Notes: generated by a model not told the origin, from the letters alone. A stretch of 64,000 bases of DNA from Fragum whitleyi (GCA_948146395.1 OX411543.1:61865676-61929675), one strand, 5' to 3'; positions 1 through 11,789 are shown, numbered from the stretch's first letter. Made by a program: numbers and translations.

Positions 1-82
1 ATTCCCCAGGTTAGGTGTCCCCATTGTAGGACTCCGAGGGCGGGTGGTTTGGAACATCGCCGATGAATCACATGAAACAAAC

Positions 83-1423
83 ATGGCAACAACAAAAAAA
101 GCCAAGCGCGCGTGGTCATCCGACTCAGATGATGAAGCTGCAAAACATCAGACATTTCCAAAGTATATAGTTATAGTAAGTGAAGACCCAGATGACCCAG
201 TCACTGATCTATCTCCGTTCATAATTGAAAAACAGATAAATGCAATTCTAGGAACACCTAAGTCTGTGAAAGCTCTTAAAAATGAAACACTCTTAGTTGA
301 AGTTGCAAAGAAGCAACAGGCTGATAACTTGCTCAAAACAACTAAATTCTTTAATATAGATGTACACGCCCATGAGAAATTAAGTAAATCTAAGGGCGTG
401 ATACGATGTAAAGAATTATCTAAATACAGTACTGTTTCAGACATTAGAGATAATCTTAGACCCCAAGGAGTGACTGAGGTTAAAAGGATCGTCTTCAAAA
501 GAGATAATAAGACTGTTAGAACTAATACCTATATCTTGACATTTGATGACCCAGTTCTTCCAAAGGAAATTAAAGTCGGATTTGAAGTTGTGAAAGTTGA
601 TGTTTATGTCCCTAATCCGCTTCGTTGTTTTAATTGCCAGCGATTCGGCCACCATGAGAGCAACTGCACTAGAACTAAAATTTGTAGGAAATGCTCTTAC
701 ACGGGACCTGTAGATGAACATGAAGAGGATGAATGCGAAAACGATCTCAAATGTATCAACTGCGGACAAGGTCATGCGGCTAGCTCTAGGCAAAGCCCAC
801 ATTTCATTTTACAAAAACAAATTTTAGAAGTGAAATGTAGACAATCTGTGTCATTTTTTGAGGCAAAAAAGATTGTAGAATCTAGGCAAGATTCAATGCA
901 CCTCAGTGGAACAGAAAACAGCTACGCTAATAAAGCTAAAACTGTTTCTGCTGACAAATCAAAGCCTGATCAATGTAGCACTTGCGAGCGCCTTTTAAAA
1001 GTCATTACTGAATTAGTCCCTCAGGCTAAAGGTTTGATCAATAAAGCATTATCTTCGGAAACTTCGCCTTCCCAAGCTTCAGTCAATAGAGCTTCATCGT
1101 CTGATCAAAACCCATCTGCTGCTCAAACAGCACAAACAGTAATTGTTCCTCAAAATACTCAACAATCTACTTTAAATAATGGTCCTTTAAGTAAACCAGA
1201 ATCTGTCAATCAGAGGCGGATTCGTATTCAGTTAGAAAAGAATAATCCTCCCTCAGTGGAGACACCCAATCGCTTTGCTGAGTTGGGTGACGGTGATGGA
1301 GAGGTGATGGAAGAGGAATCTGAGGATACTTCTCCGAAACCTCCAGATCCTCCTTCCAAACCTGGAAATCAGCGCCAAATTAGGCAAGGTAAAATAAAAT
1401 TAACTGGAATTAAAAATGAATAA
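83..1423 (+). CDS. LINE ORF1, gag-like nucleic-acid-binding protein
   Basis: ORF1 of the LINE, about 446 residues from the ATG at 83; the reading frame is open upstream to 44, but only with a GTG start. These proteins bind the element's RNA and carry it back to the nucleus. The central part has zinc knuckles: CFNCQRFGHHESNC (C-x2-C-x4-H-x4-C), then a second with spacing C-x2-C-x8-H-x4-C, then CINCGQGHAASSRQSP. In the third the final cysteine usual for this family is serine, so that knuckle looks damaged. The C-terminal third is rich in Ser, Gln, Asn and Pro and is probably disordered. ORF1 is the only uninterrupted reading frame left in this copy. Its stop overlaps the ORF2 start as ATGAATAA, which suggests coupled re-initiation. 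Confidence 0.88.
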   Translation: MATTKKAKRAWSSDSDDEAAKHQTFPKYIVIVSEDPDDPVTDLSPFIIEKQINAILGTPKSVKALKNETLLVEVAKKQQADNLLKTTKFFNIDVHAHEKLSKSKGVIRCKELSKYSTVSDIRDNLRPQGVTEVKRIVFKRDNKTVRTNTYILTFDDPVLPKEIKVGFEVVKVDVYVPNPLRCFNCQRFGHHESNCTRTKICRKCSYTGPVDEHEEDECENDLKCINCGQGHAASSRQSPHFILQKQILEVKCRQSVSFFEAKKIVESRQDSMHLSGTENSYANKAKTVSADKSKPDQCSTCERLLKVITELVPQAKGLINKALSSETSPSQASVNRASSSDQNPSAAQTAQTVIVPQNTQQSTLNNGPLSKPESVNQRRIRIQLEKNNPPSVETPNRFAELGDGDGEVMEEESEDTSPKPPDPPSKPGNQRQIRQGKIKLTGIKNE

Positions 1424-4400
1424 GTCCATACTTCCGTTAATCAGTGGTATAATCTTTACACTTTCTTTTACAATGGCGAATAAACTGATACAATGGAATT
1501 GCCTTAGTATCAAAGCAAATTTTGAAGAACTAAATCTTTTAGTTACAAGAGAAAAACCAGTTGCAATATGCTTACAAGAAACGTTTCTTAAAGACACAGA
1601 TAAGTTTTCTCTGAAATATCACTCTTGCTTTTTTACTAACTTTACAGGTCGCGAGAAAGCGTCTGGTGGTGTGGGAATTGTTGTAAATAATAATATCCCT
1701 CACCGTCATGTCAATTTAGATACTTCTTTGCAAGCAGTAGCTGTAAGTGTCTCGCTAAATAAAGCAATTTCATTATGTTCTGTTTATTCCTCCAAGCTCC
1801 CCTGTTGATGGCAGAAAACTTGATCATCTCGTCGATCAGCTACCTAAACCTTTTATGTTAATGGGAGATTTCAATTCTCACCATAAATTATGGGGATGCT
1901 CCAATACAGACGACAAAGGTCGTACTGTTGAGGATTTTGTAACACGGCATGATCTTGTTTTATTGAATGATAAATCTAAAACTTATCTTCAACCTGCAAC
2001 AGGAAATTATTCTTCACTGGATTTGACTATTTGCAGCCCTGATATTTTTTCCCTGATTTTTTCATGGAAAGTTCTTTCCGACCTACATGGTAGTGGCCAT
2101 TTCCCTATTCAGATCTCCGAATTAGGACCATCTGTTCAGGAGCGCCCTAGGCGTTGGAAACTCCATGAGGCTAATTGGGAACTTTTTAGAGCCACGTGTG
2201 AACAGTCGATAAATCAAGAAGCCTTTGATGACTGTGAAAACTCTGTAGATCTGTTTACAACTTTACTTTATTCTTCTGCAGATAAAAGTATTCCACAAAC
2301 ATCGCCTGACCCATAAAATCCAAACAAGCCATGGTTCAATGACGATTACAAAAAGGCTGTAGCTGAAAGAAAAACGTGCTCTTAGAGCATTTGGCTTAAG
2401 GCCTTCAAAGGAGAATCTTTACAAATTTAAAATTGCTCGTGCGAAAGCACGTCGTACTATTAAACAAAGTAAGCGTTCGTCTTGGAGACAGTAAATTCTA
2501 GATCATCTGTCAAAAAGACCTGGGACATGATATGTACAATTAGTGGGAAGAATACATCACTTAATGTCGGTCATCTTAAAACGGATGACGATAACACAGT
2601 TTCTTCAAAACATGACATTGCTAATGTCTTGGCAGACACGTTTGCCAAGACATCTTCCTCTACTAATTATTCACCTGCGTTTCAGAAGTTTCAAGGTGAA
2701 ACAGAAAAGTCTAAACTTAATTTCAGTTCCAGAAATCTGGAACACTATAATAGAGACTTTTCCGTTAAGGACATTGCTGTCGGATCAGATTCCTCAAACG
2801 TTTGCCATCTCGTTCCCTTCATTGCTTACTTGAAATTCATAATCAGGTATGGAAGACGGGAAGCATTCCAGCCTCTTGGCGGGAAGCCATCGTTATTCCA
2901 ATACCTGAACCAGGTAAAGATTCCACAAACCCTTAAAATTACCGCCCAATTGCTTTAACTAGTTGCATCTGTAAAACCATGGAAAGAATTGTTAATGATC
3001 GTCTTGTTTGGTTTCTTGAAAAAAACCACCTGATTACGCAAGTCCAAAGTGGCTTTCGTTAACAGAGAAGCACTCTTGATCATCTTATTCGCTTCGAGAC
3101 ATTTATTCGAGAAGCCTTTATAAAGAAGGAACACGTTGTTTCTGTCTTTTTCGATCTCGAAAGTGCTTATGACACCACTTGGAAGTATGGAATTATGAAC
3201 GACCTCTATGATTTCGGTATTCGAGGTCGCCTTGCCTTTTTCATCTCAGCTTTTTTGGATTAACGTCAGTTTAGAGTCCGTGTTGGAGATACTTTATCTG
3301 ATCCCCATGAACAAGAAATGGGTGTTCACCAGGGGAGTATTTTATCGGTGAAACTATTTAGTGTCAAAATGAACAACATTGTTAAAACCGTTTGCCCTGA
3401 TGTGGAATGTTTTCTCAACGTTGACGAATTTTGTATCTGCTACAGATCAAAACACATGCATACAATTGAAAGATAATTGCAACAAGTCTTGAACTATCTT
3501 TCAAAATGGTCCAATGAAAACGGTTTCAGGTTTTCAAAGACAAAAACTAAATGTATGCATTTTTGTCAATCGAGAAAAATGCATCTTGATCCAGATTTAA
3601 AGTTGGACGGGGTACCGATTGAAGTTGTGAAGGAATTTAAGTTCTTAGGGCTCCTTTTTTATTCTAAACTGTTGTTTATTCCACATATTGACAATTTAAA
3701 AAATAAATGCCAAAAGACACTTAATCTTTTACGTGTTGTATCCAGTATGGATTGGGGAGCTGATAAAAAGGTTCTATTGCGCCTTTATAGGGCACTTGTA
3801 AGATCAAAGCTAGACTATGGCTGTGTTGTTTATTGTTCTGCGCGCCTTTCGTACCTTCGCAAACTTGATACTATTCATAATCAAGGATTGCGTTTGGCGT
3901 TGGGCGCATTTAGAACATCACCAATTAACAGTCTATATACAGAAGCAAATGAGCCTTCCTTAGATTTACGAAGAAAGAAGCTTTCTTTACAATATTATTT
4001 AAAACTTAAATCCAATCCCGACAATCCTACTCACAAAGTTGTGTTTGATCCAAAATATAGAGAGGATTTTGAAAAGAAAAATAACCCCATACTTCCCTTC
4101 AGTTTGCGTTGTGAGGCTGATGTAAATTCTCTAGACTTTGATCTAGAGGACGTGGCAGAATATGTTGTTCCTAATGTTCCTTTGTGGACATATAAAAGCC
4201 CCACGTTTCTTTATGATCTTGCTTCCAGCAAAAAGGATACAACGGATCCATCTTTTTTTAAAACAAAGTTCTTGGAAGTCAAAGAAAAATACACATCATA
4301 CGAAGAGATATACACTGACGGTTCAAAAGATGGGGAAAAAGTTGCTTCGGCCACAATTTTAGATGGTGAAAAATATCAATTCCGCCTTCCTAATAACTCT

Positions 4401-5080
4401 TCCATTTTCTCAGCCGAGCTAAAGGCTATTGATCTCGCACTCGATCATATGATCGCAGAACGTTTTTGTCGCTATATCATTTATACTGACTCTATGTCAT
4501 GCATGCAAGCGATTGAGCACGAGAAAACTGACAATCCCCTTATCGTAAGAATACTCGATAAAATAGCTCAGTTAAATGGTTTGATCTCGTTTTCTGCTGG
4601 CTTCCAAGCCATATTGGTATTCGTGCTGCAAAGGATGCATTATCACTTGAAACTTTACAATTTGAAGTACCTTTTACCGATTTAAAACCCTTAATACATA
4701 GTTTTATTAATGATGTTTGGAGGAACTGTTGGGCTGATCTAGCCAACCAGAATAATATATTATTTTCTATTCGACAGGACCTCGGCGATTGGTTACCTGG
4801 ATACAGGGCATGCCGTCGCGAAGAGCTTATTTTAACTCGATTACGCATTGGTCATTCTCACTTAACGCACTCCTACCTTTTAAAAGGGGAAGAAACGCCA
4901 ATGTGCATTCCATGCAACGCTCCTCTAACTATCAAACATATTTTTATAGATTTTATTGATTTCTCTTTTATCAGAGACAAATATTTTAAAGTTGATAGTA
5001 TGGGGCAGCTGTTTGATTATGTCAAATTGGAATTGATCTATGACTTTCTTAAGGCAATTCACTTATACAAAAAAATCTGA
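1416..5080 (+). pseudogene. LINE ORF2: endonuclease, reverse transcriptase, RNase H (broken)
   Basis: ORF2 begins with the ATG at 1416, 8 bases before the ORF1 stop is complete. Block 1 (1416-1808) is the N-terminal half of the endonuclease (IQWNCLSIKANFEEL, CLQETFL). Block 2 (1855-2316) holds MGDFNSHHKLWG and then SGHFPI where SDHFPI is expected, so an active-site Asp is Gly. Bases 2320-3470 carry reverse transcriptase in several frames with stops. Block 3 (3477-4685) runs from the reverse-transcriptase end into RNase H, with acidic residues in YTDGSK, AELKAI and YTDSMS. A frameshift near 4600 moves the rest into another frame that ends at 5080 and includes a CIPCNAPLTIKHIF finger-like motif. 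The protein is dead through both frameshifts and the lost catalytic residue. Confidence 0.9.
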
Positions 5081-5440
5081 TTTTAGGTTCTATTGACCGT
5101 TTCTTTAATTTTAAAATGTTCTATAAAATTTTACCGTTTTCAATAATTTTTTCGGTTATTATTTCTTTTATGATTGAGTAATTCTTTCAATTTATTAGTT
5201 TACATAGATTTGTTTTATAACGTTGTTAATTTGAATTTAAGTTCACGCATGAATGATTACTTTTTTTAATTTACCGGTCGGGTGGACTCGCACATGGGGC
5301 GTTCTCCTGATCTGGGGAGAGTCCATGTGCTTTCGTGCTCACGTCGGATTATTCCAGTTTTATACATGAGTGTTTGCGCCCAACATGACCTTAGTAGTCG
5401 ACGGGCCGTAAAACAATATTCATTCAATACCATGGCAACA
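5081..5440 (+). other. LINE 3' untranslated region and tail
   Basis: Non-coding. It contains a GC-richer segment at 5270-5420 with an imperfect inverted repeat around GGACTCGCACATGGG and GAGTCCATGTGC, a likely stem for template recognition. It closes with a short ATTC-type tail. A 62-residue frame here is not a gene. Confidence 0.7.
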
Positions 5441-7850
5441 AATTCAAACATGGACTTTTGTTCAAAGTAAACTGTCTAAGTAAATTATTTGTCTTTCAGA
5501 GGTTAAAGAAGCATAATTAACTTATTTTGAATAATTCAATGCCAAAAAAAGATGAATTTACTAGGTGCTCGTCAGTCGTTGCCATGGTAACATTGAAAAA
5601 AGAAACATGGCTTTTATATCATTTTGTTACTCAGGTGGAAAACTACCATATTATAACCTTTTCACAAAAAAAATAACACAGGGCCAAAAACACCCTTTCG
5701 TGAACCTATCCCTTTCAGTATCTTTAATAATTTGATGTTCTTTTTCGCAAATATTTGTTATTAATTAAATTGTTAATGTTAAACATTAATCAGAAATTAT
5801 TAGAAATATCTTTTAATAAAGCGAAAGAGGTCGATCTACGAAAGGCAAGTCATAAAAGTATTTCCCTAGATTTTATAGATAGTCTCTTTTAGCTGGGCAG
5901 ATTAACCCCATTTTTCACCAAAATCATGCACTTGGTGATGCAAGCATGAAACTGTCCATGATTTAAGGTATATCATTACTGTTTGAGAAAAAGTCGTTAG
6001 CCACCTCAATTTCTTTATGTGAAGGCCATTTTCCAGCGGATAAATGGAAGTATTATTGGCAAGTATTGCATTTTTCTTGCTAGAAAAAAAAGTGACTTAC
6101 TAAACTAGACAAAAAGAACTCACTAAAAGGTTATTTGGCTGTGATCATGTATTTGAGAGATGGCAGCCGCTGCTGAAAATGGATTTTCCAATACAAATTT
6201 TGTATCGATCATGTCCATCTGAATGTTAACAAAACACTGTTTATGGGAAATAAATGGGAATTAAATGTATTTATTTCTACTCGTAATGAGTATCTCAGAT
6301 GTAGGTCTATGTTAATACCCGGTATGATTACTATAGTTCTTAAGAATGATAAACGAAATCCGAGTTTAGTGGATATTATCAATATATCTGAAATTATTTA
6401 TTGCAGTGAAAGAAGAATGAAACAATGCTCATGAGCTTTATGAATAATTATTGATTTTAAAAAGAATAAACACATTTGACAGCATCCCAAATTTAACAAA
6501 GTGGCATCCACCTTTTCAAAATGTTTAGCAAATCAGTCTTTAGCACCTCAAATTTCGTAAAATTGAATAACCTTACGCCAAATTTCTCTTCGTTCAATTA
6601 AATATTTTGCCAAAGTTACAGAAAACATAGCAAGAAACCATGTATTTTTATTATGACAGTCAACCGAATGGCAGCCATTTCGAAGATTGTAACAGAATAT
6701 TGAAAAAAAATCATGTTGGTTGATAGAATGGTAGCATTTATCAAAATTTGTAACGTAATATAAAAAAGGAAATCTCCACAGAATGGCAGTTGTCATTTAA
6801 AATTGTAACATAATTGTAACAAAAAAGTATTTACATGTTTTTAATGTAATAGTTTGTCCACATAATGTTAACCATTTTCAAAAATTGTATTAATCTCTCT
6901 TTTTTCAAATTTGCAATTTTTAGATATGCATAGACATTATCGTGTAAGTACATGTATTCAACAAACTTATAAGGACAAATCAGAGTAAATGCACAATTCC
7001 TTTAAATGACGCCTCTTTTAAAGATTGGACAGTAATTAAATAGTGTGTGTCATAATCATATATCTTTTCCATTCGGTAAAAATGATCTCTCTGATGTATT
7101 CAGGATACTACTAACTCACCGGTATATATATCTACCAACCGTTGAAGAAAGTTTAAGATCACCGATGGAAAGGATATGTGCAGGTTAAGAAGATACAAAA
7201 CATTTGAAAATTATCTCATAACTTTTGTTTAAAAGGAAAGTCCTATTTTATGGACCAATAAAAAATAATAATAAAAAAAAATGTTGATATAAGATCTTCC
7301 ATTGAAAGTTTTCAATTGATCTCATTACGATGAGAGACTTACTTAATCTTAATGTACAAACTATAGAAATTACATGACGCACGCCTTACGATATTGCCTC
7401 TGCCGAATATTATTCGATACTCATAAAAGAAGTGAATTAGCCCAATGTAGTTATCATGTAAGTAGCTCTCGAAGATTATGCTATCCTAAGGTAAAATATA
7501 TGAAGAAGCCACAGCAAACTTTCATTTTGGGTACATGTAATATGTTTATTTCTGTTTCAAACTTTTGAAAATAATAAGATATGATCATTAAAATGCATCA
7601 TAAAAATAAGCTAATAAACACAGGGTTAAGCCGAATTCAGAAAAAGAACTTTGACACTTTTAAAGATTGTAATATTTCCTGAGAAAATAACAAATTATCC
7701 TTATTGATAAACATCCAAAACTTCAAGCTAATCTGGTTCTTGCTACGAAATACTGAAATTAAATATATAGTCGTTTGCAATCGACCCATTTGAATATGCC
7801 ATGTAAATGAAAAAAAATCCTCTTACAACTCCCTCAAAATCAAGGAATCG
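5441..7850. other. Gene-free AT-rich stretch with degenerate repeats
   Basis: No coding region is supported. At 6666-6820 about 58 bases repeat three times (AATGGCAGCCATTTC, AATGGTAGCATTTATC, AATGGCAGTTGTCATTT), each followed by a TTGTAAC-like block. The rest is AT-rich with no clear element boundary. Confidence 0.5.
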
Positions 7851-8690
7851 TAAATGACGGCCATCTTGAAACAGGCGAACATTTGAGATTTATCTGAAAA
7901 CCTACTACAATATTATGTTTCTTGTATTTGCTAGCAGTTATTCTGACTCAAAATGCAATAAATACTACATTTCGGGGTAAACAATTCTGCTAATCTATAG
8001 GTTTCGCAGCTAGCGTCCATTTTAAAGAAAAATGAATCTTTTTGGACTTTCCTTTTCAAGACAGATATTACAATTATTGTTTGTATCTTATGGCAAACAC
8101 CTTGGCTTCTAAAAAAACGTGGGATTTTAGTATGATTCATGTTTTTAATGCTGTAACAATATTTAAGCACCATAATTGGCAGCCATCTTGAAAGGTGACC
8201 ACTTATAATAAATATTGAAAATACATGTTGGTGTTAGATTTCTATTTGTCCCCTGTCTTAATTTGAACGCAGCTATTCAGTTCTTCAAATCCTCGAAGGC
8301 TAGACAATTTGTCAAACACATCTAACTACAGTAATCGGCTGCCATCTCGGGAAACATTCAAAACCTTGAAAATTTTGTAAAACAATCTTATCTATTTTAG
8401 AATTTTCATTTCATATTATATACATACATTTCAGATAAAAAAGAATTAAAACTGATTCAGTGTATCGAGCAAATCAGTAAATGATATTTCAGTATTGCAG
8501 ATGGCAGCCATCTGTGAATATCGGAGCCTTTTAATTGAAAATGTGAATATGTATAATCGATTTCGTTTATTTGAATTGATGTAAGTCTTTTGGACAGCTA
8601 ATTCATTCAAACATTGTTGATTTATAATGGTCGAATTATGGTGATCGTATATTTGTTAAATAAATGACTGCCATCTCGCCAAACGTTCCA
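7850..8690. repeat. Degenerate tandem array, about 160-base period, CCATCTTG core
   Basis: A conserved GGCAGCCATCTTGAAA-like core recurs with its CCATCT at about 7860, 8017 (as CCATTT), 8182, 8342, 8509 and 8671, a spacing of 157-167 bases. Another core stands at 9560 (GACGGCCATCTTGGA). The sequence between cores is strongly diverged. This reads as an old satellite-like array, not a gene. Confidence 0.6.
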
Positions 8691-9035
8691 ATTCTAGGAT
8701 CATGAAACTTCATGGGTGTAAAGATCTCACCAAGGGGGAGTGCAGTGCACAAGAACCATAACTCTACTTGGCTTATTTTTTGAGTTATTGCCCTTTGTTG
8801 TTTTTCAGACTTGAATCTTGTCCGCAGTATATCTGTAAAAGTATAATAGCTAGGATCATGAAACTTCATGGGTGTATAGATCTACTCCGGACAAGAGTCT
8901 AGTATGCAAAACAACAAAGGGCAAAGTTATGCTCCGGACAAAGAAGTGGACGCCACCGGACGCCCGGACGCCCGGACGCCGGACGCCACGGGTTATCCCA
9001 TAATACGTATCGTCTTCGACGGGCGTATAAAAATT
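8690..9035 (+). repeat. Interspersed repeat with duplicated ATCATGAAACTTCATGG segment
   Basis: The segment CTAGGATCATGAAACTTCAT occurs twice (about 8693 and 8849), about 156 bases apart. Copies of CAAAGGGCAA-type sequence lie nearby in opposite orientations. The end is GC-rich GGACGCC repeats (8948-8990) followed by TACGTATCGTC. This matches the layout of repeats common in bivalve intergenic DNA (from memory). Confidence 0.55.
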
Positions 9036-9959
9036 ACAAACAATAAACTATTTGTAAAATAACTTCAATGAAAACAAAAATTACAAAAATAAAACGCTTT
9101 TAAACAAGTATAAGCGACATTATCGTCTGCAAACGGACTGTCAACCGCAATTTTTCAATGCTTTCTGTAAAGATTTGCTACCCGAACAAGGGAAGTTACT
9201 CTAGCGAAATATAGGGGAAAAGGAGGTAAACCACTTTTTCGGAAAGGGCCATTTCCCTCTTACAATACTTTCCGTACTTTGATTCTTATTTCAAAATTCT
9301 CCATACGTTTGTTTATATAGAATCCATTTTCCCCAATAAGAAAACGCATATTTACGTTCAACTGGCCTTTTTCAGATAAGGTCTGCAAGACCTTTGAATT
9401 TCAGCACTTTGATAACAGTTAGGGCGAATTCCTTTATTCCCACAGTAGTATTAACCTTCATTCCCACAGTAGTATTAACTAGGCCTGTAAATGAGAGGGT
9501 TTTGACAATATATTGTCAATAGAAAAAAAATCAATGATTTTGTCTTTTTTCTAGCTATTGACGGCCATCTTGGACGCAATCTTAGATTTCTTGATGGCAA
9601 GATGTCAAGATGTCATCCGACTGATTCTAAATGCTGAAGGTCTCAGCTTTCAGAATATGTAAAAACCATTTTGTATGTACTCCAAATACAGGTTCGACCA
9701 AAAAATCCCTATTTCTACCGGAATAAAACGGCTAATGACCACGTTTTTCTTTCCAAAGACGGCCTGTCACCATGTTTTAAGCGGTAATCCTGCATATTCG
9801 TATCGTGTGACACTACCTGACAGTTTTATTGATATTTGCATGTGTTTGGCCACATGTATGCATCCAGACTTCGGGGTTTCTCAAATAATGATGAAATGTT
9901 AGAATTCTCAGCAGTATTTTTGATACATTTTTTTTTCCATTTTTCATGCTCCGTTTCAG
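9036..9959. other. Intron-like or intergenic stretch
   Basis: I see no gene. A CCCACAGTAGTATTAAC segment is duplicated at 9438-9480. The last 30 bases are a strong polypyrimidine tract ending in TTTCAG at 9959, the splice acceptor of the exon that follows. Confidence 0.5.
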
Positions 9960-10802
9960 GTTGAAGGAAGATGCCGCGAGCTCCATTGTCCATCCGGTAA
10001 AATTCGCAATGAAGATGGGGATTGTATCCTCATCAGTAAGCAATGGTTTTCTGGTGGACACCTGTTAGACCTGAAACTCACACCTGTCAACCGCCATCAG
10101 GTGTTGGGAGCACAGGAAATGGAGGAAATTGGAAAAAGCCTCATCAAATCCTCGCCTTGGTCACCCCAATGGTCTATAGTATGGGCAAATCGAAGAGATG
10201 ACACTACCGTTTGCGTCGAAAAGTCTCAATTTCTGATCCATCTTGTTGCCGATATCAAGAACCCAGACGAATTATATCAAGATGTAATGAAAACCCTGTC
10301 TGGACAGTGGACCACCGAGTTCAACGGGACGAAAGTATCCTTTCACCAATCGTTGCTGGAGTATGATGTCAATGCCAACAGAACAAAAACTAATCTCTAC
10401 CCACATTGGCAATGGGCTAAGCTCGATTTCAAATCATCAGATGGGAAGTTTTTTGGATGCGGCCCAATAATTTGGAAACGGTTCTACCAACAAAATCCAG
10501 GGAAGTCACTTCGACCAGGAAAAGTCATCAAGCTGATCTATTGTGAACAGATTCAGCTAGAGAGTGAAGAATTCGTCCTGGAACACGACAATACCTACCT
10601 CAACAGTAATCTGACGACAAGTGTACTTCACGAAAGAGAATTCGAAATATTGGAAGATGGTGAAGGATTACACGCTAGGGTCTGTTTAACGGACTCTAAG
10701 TTTTCGACACCAGAATCCAACAAAGGGAGCGGGCTGGGGGCTGCTTTATTCATCTGGATCTCTGTCAGTACCATTATACAGTTAGTTGCTTCGAGAAATT
10801 GA
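9960..10802 (+). CDS. Terminal exon: ectodomain ending in one hydrophobic segment, adhesion-GPCR-like
   Basis: Reading is open from a good acceptor (polypyrimidine tract, then CAG at 9957-9959) for 280 codons to TGA at 10800-10802; earlier exons lie upstream, outside what I can identify. The start resembles the CRELxCPxGK cysteine motif I associate with molluscan Mth/adhesion-GPCR-like ectodomains: VEGRCRELHCPSGK then GDC. Candidate N-glycosylation sites are FNGT, NRT and NLT. Near the end, ARVCLTD resembles the segment just before the first transmembrane helix of those receptors. After SNKGSG comes one hydrophobic stretch, GAALFIWISVSTIIQLV, then ASRN and stop. As it stands the product would be single-pass or GPI-anchored, with no 7TM bundle. 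The last codons and the stop are inside a MITE end. That it is protein-coding is likely; the family is a moderate guess. Confidence 0.6.
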   Translation, partial: VEGRCRELHCPSGKIRNEDGDCILISKQWFSGGHLLDLKLTPVNRHQVLGAQEMEEIGKSLIKSSPWSPQWSIVWANRRDDTTVCVEKSQFLIHLVADIKNPDELYQDVMKTLSGQWTTEFNGTKVSFHQSLLEYDVNANRTKTNLYPHWQWAKLDFKSSDGKFFGCGPIIWKRFYQQNPGKSLRPGKVIKLIYCEQIQLESEEFVLEHDNTYLNSNLTTSVLHEREFEILEDGEGLHARVCLTDSKFSTPESNKGSGLGAALFIWISVSTIIQLVASRN

Positions 10803-11219
10803 CATTCATTTTAATCAACACCATACTAAATCGCTCATTCAGCGCTCCATTCAATTATTCAAAACACCCAAAACCACTCAAAAACGCTGCAAAATGAATT
10901 AAAAGATAAAATAAATGCTAATTCAAAAAAATAAAAATAGAAAAAAATCGCCATATCAATGACATAAGAGAAATTGTAAGTCCTATTTATCCTTAAAGGA
11001 AAAGAAATCTATTTATAGAACATGTATGCATATTTTATGTCAAAGGGGGAGAGGTAATAAATATCGCTATTTTTGTTCATCCTGAACAAAAATTACCGAT
11101 ATTGGATTACCCCCTTTTTATTTCACTCAAAACTCATTAATCACACTCATTTAATTTCATTTCATAATCATTCCAAAATCATTCATATTGTCTATTTCAC
11201 GATGCTATTAACAGTGTAA
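10777..11219 (+). mobile_element. Family A MITE, copy 1 (overlaps the end of the coding exon)
   Basis: Family description: about 430 bases, ends TACAGTTAnTAACATCGTGA and its complement, TA flanking both sides, which suggests a Tc1/mariner-type origin. Just inside are short direct motifs (GCTCACTCAGCGCTCCATTC, ACTCGCTCCACACACTCATT). The centre is a hairpin of the form GGGAGGTAAT...ATCGCTAATTTTGTTC / GAACAAAATTAGCGAT...ATTACCTCCC. It has no coding capacity. This copy begins with TACAGTTAG at 10777, within the last codons of the upstream exon, and ends near 11219 immediately before copy 2. Confidence 0.85.
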
Positions 11220-11222
11220 ATG

Positions 11223-11640
11223 TACAGTTGAGAGCATCACGAAATTGATAAAATGAATTATATAGAAAATTCTTTAATGAAAGTGAAATATTGAGATGAG
11301 TGAGTTTTGATTTAATTTCAATGGATGAAATTCATTATCGCTATTTTTGTTCAATATGAACATAATGAGCGATGTTTATTACCTCCCTTTAATAATAATA
11401 TGCATACAGGTACTATGAATAGCTTCATGAAATCATCATACACCTACAAATTTCAATTAAGTCAGTGAAATCGTGGATTTTTATTTTGAATTTAAATGTT
11501 GATCTTATCAGTTTTAGTAATTCTGAGTGGGTTTTTTTATGGTTTGAGTGAATGTTTGAATGGAGCGCTGAGTAAGCGATTGAGAATGGTTTGGTAGGAA
11601 TTACAGTCAATTTCACTATCTTACTAACTTTAGCTGATGG
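11223..11640 (-). mobile_element. Family A MITE, copy 2
   Basis: The opposite orientation to copy 1, directly abutting it. It starts TACAGTTGAGAGCATCACGA and keeps the central hairpin (ATCGCTATTTTTGTTC and GAACATAATGAGCGAT) and the GAATGGAGCGCTGAGTAAGC motif. Its right end near 11635 is diverged. Confidence 0.8.
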
Positions 11641-11789
11641 TTCATTTCTATTTGAATTTGGAAAAAAATCAAGGTTCACAGTTTTAATTTTGAACTTTTA
11701 ACTTAATTGCACTAAAATTTCTGTTTTAAAATCATTATAAGTTATTTAAAAACTTACCTATTTAGAGGGTAGTTTGAAATTGGCAAAAC

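Larger units (their letters stand above)
1..5440 (+). mobile_element. Decayed LINE of the I/Jockey group with RNase H
   Basis: A non-LTR retrotransposon. Its 5' end lies at or before the first base of the window. Order: ORF1 (gag-like), ORF2 (endonuclease, reverse transcriptase, RNase H), then a 3' untranslated region from about 5081 with a GTAGTCGACGGGCCGTAAAA segment and a short ATTCATTCAAT tail near 5430. Frameshifts and stops split ORF2 into at least four readable blocks, so this copy cannot move by itself. The combination of ORF1 zinc knuckles, an apurinic-type endonuclease and a C-terminal RNase H points to the I/Jockey group; the exact clade is not settled. Confidence 0.92.

Noticed and set aside
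148..802. Minus-strand frames of 116 and 121 residues opposite LINE ORF1
   Set aside because: They are shadows of ORF1; the plus frame has zinc knuckles and family motifs.
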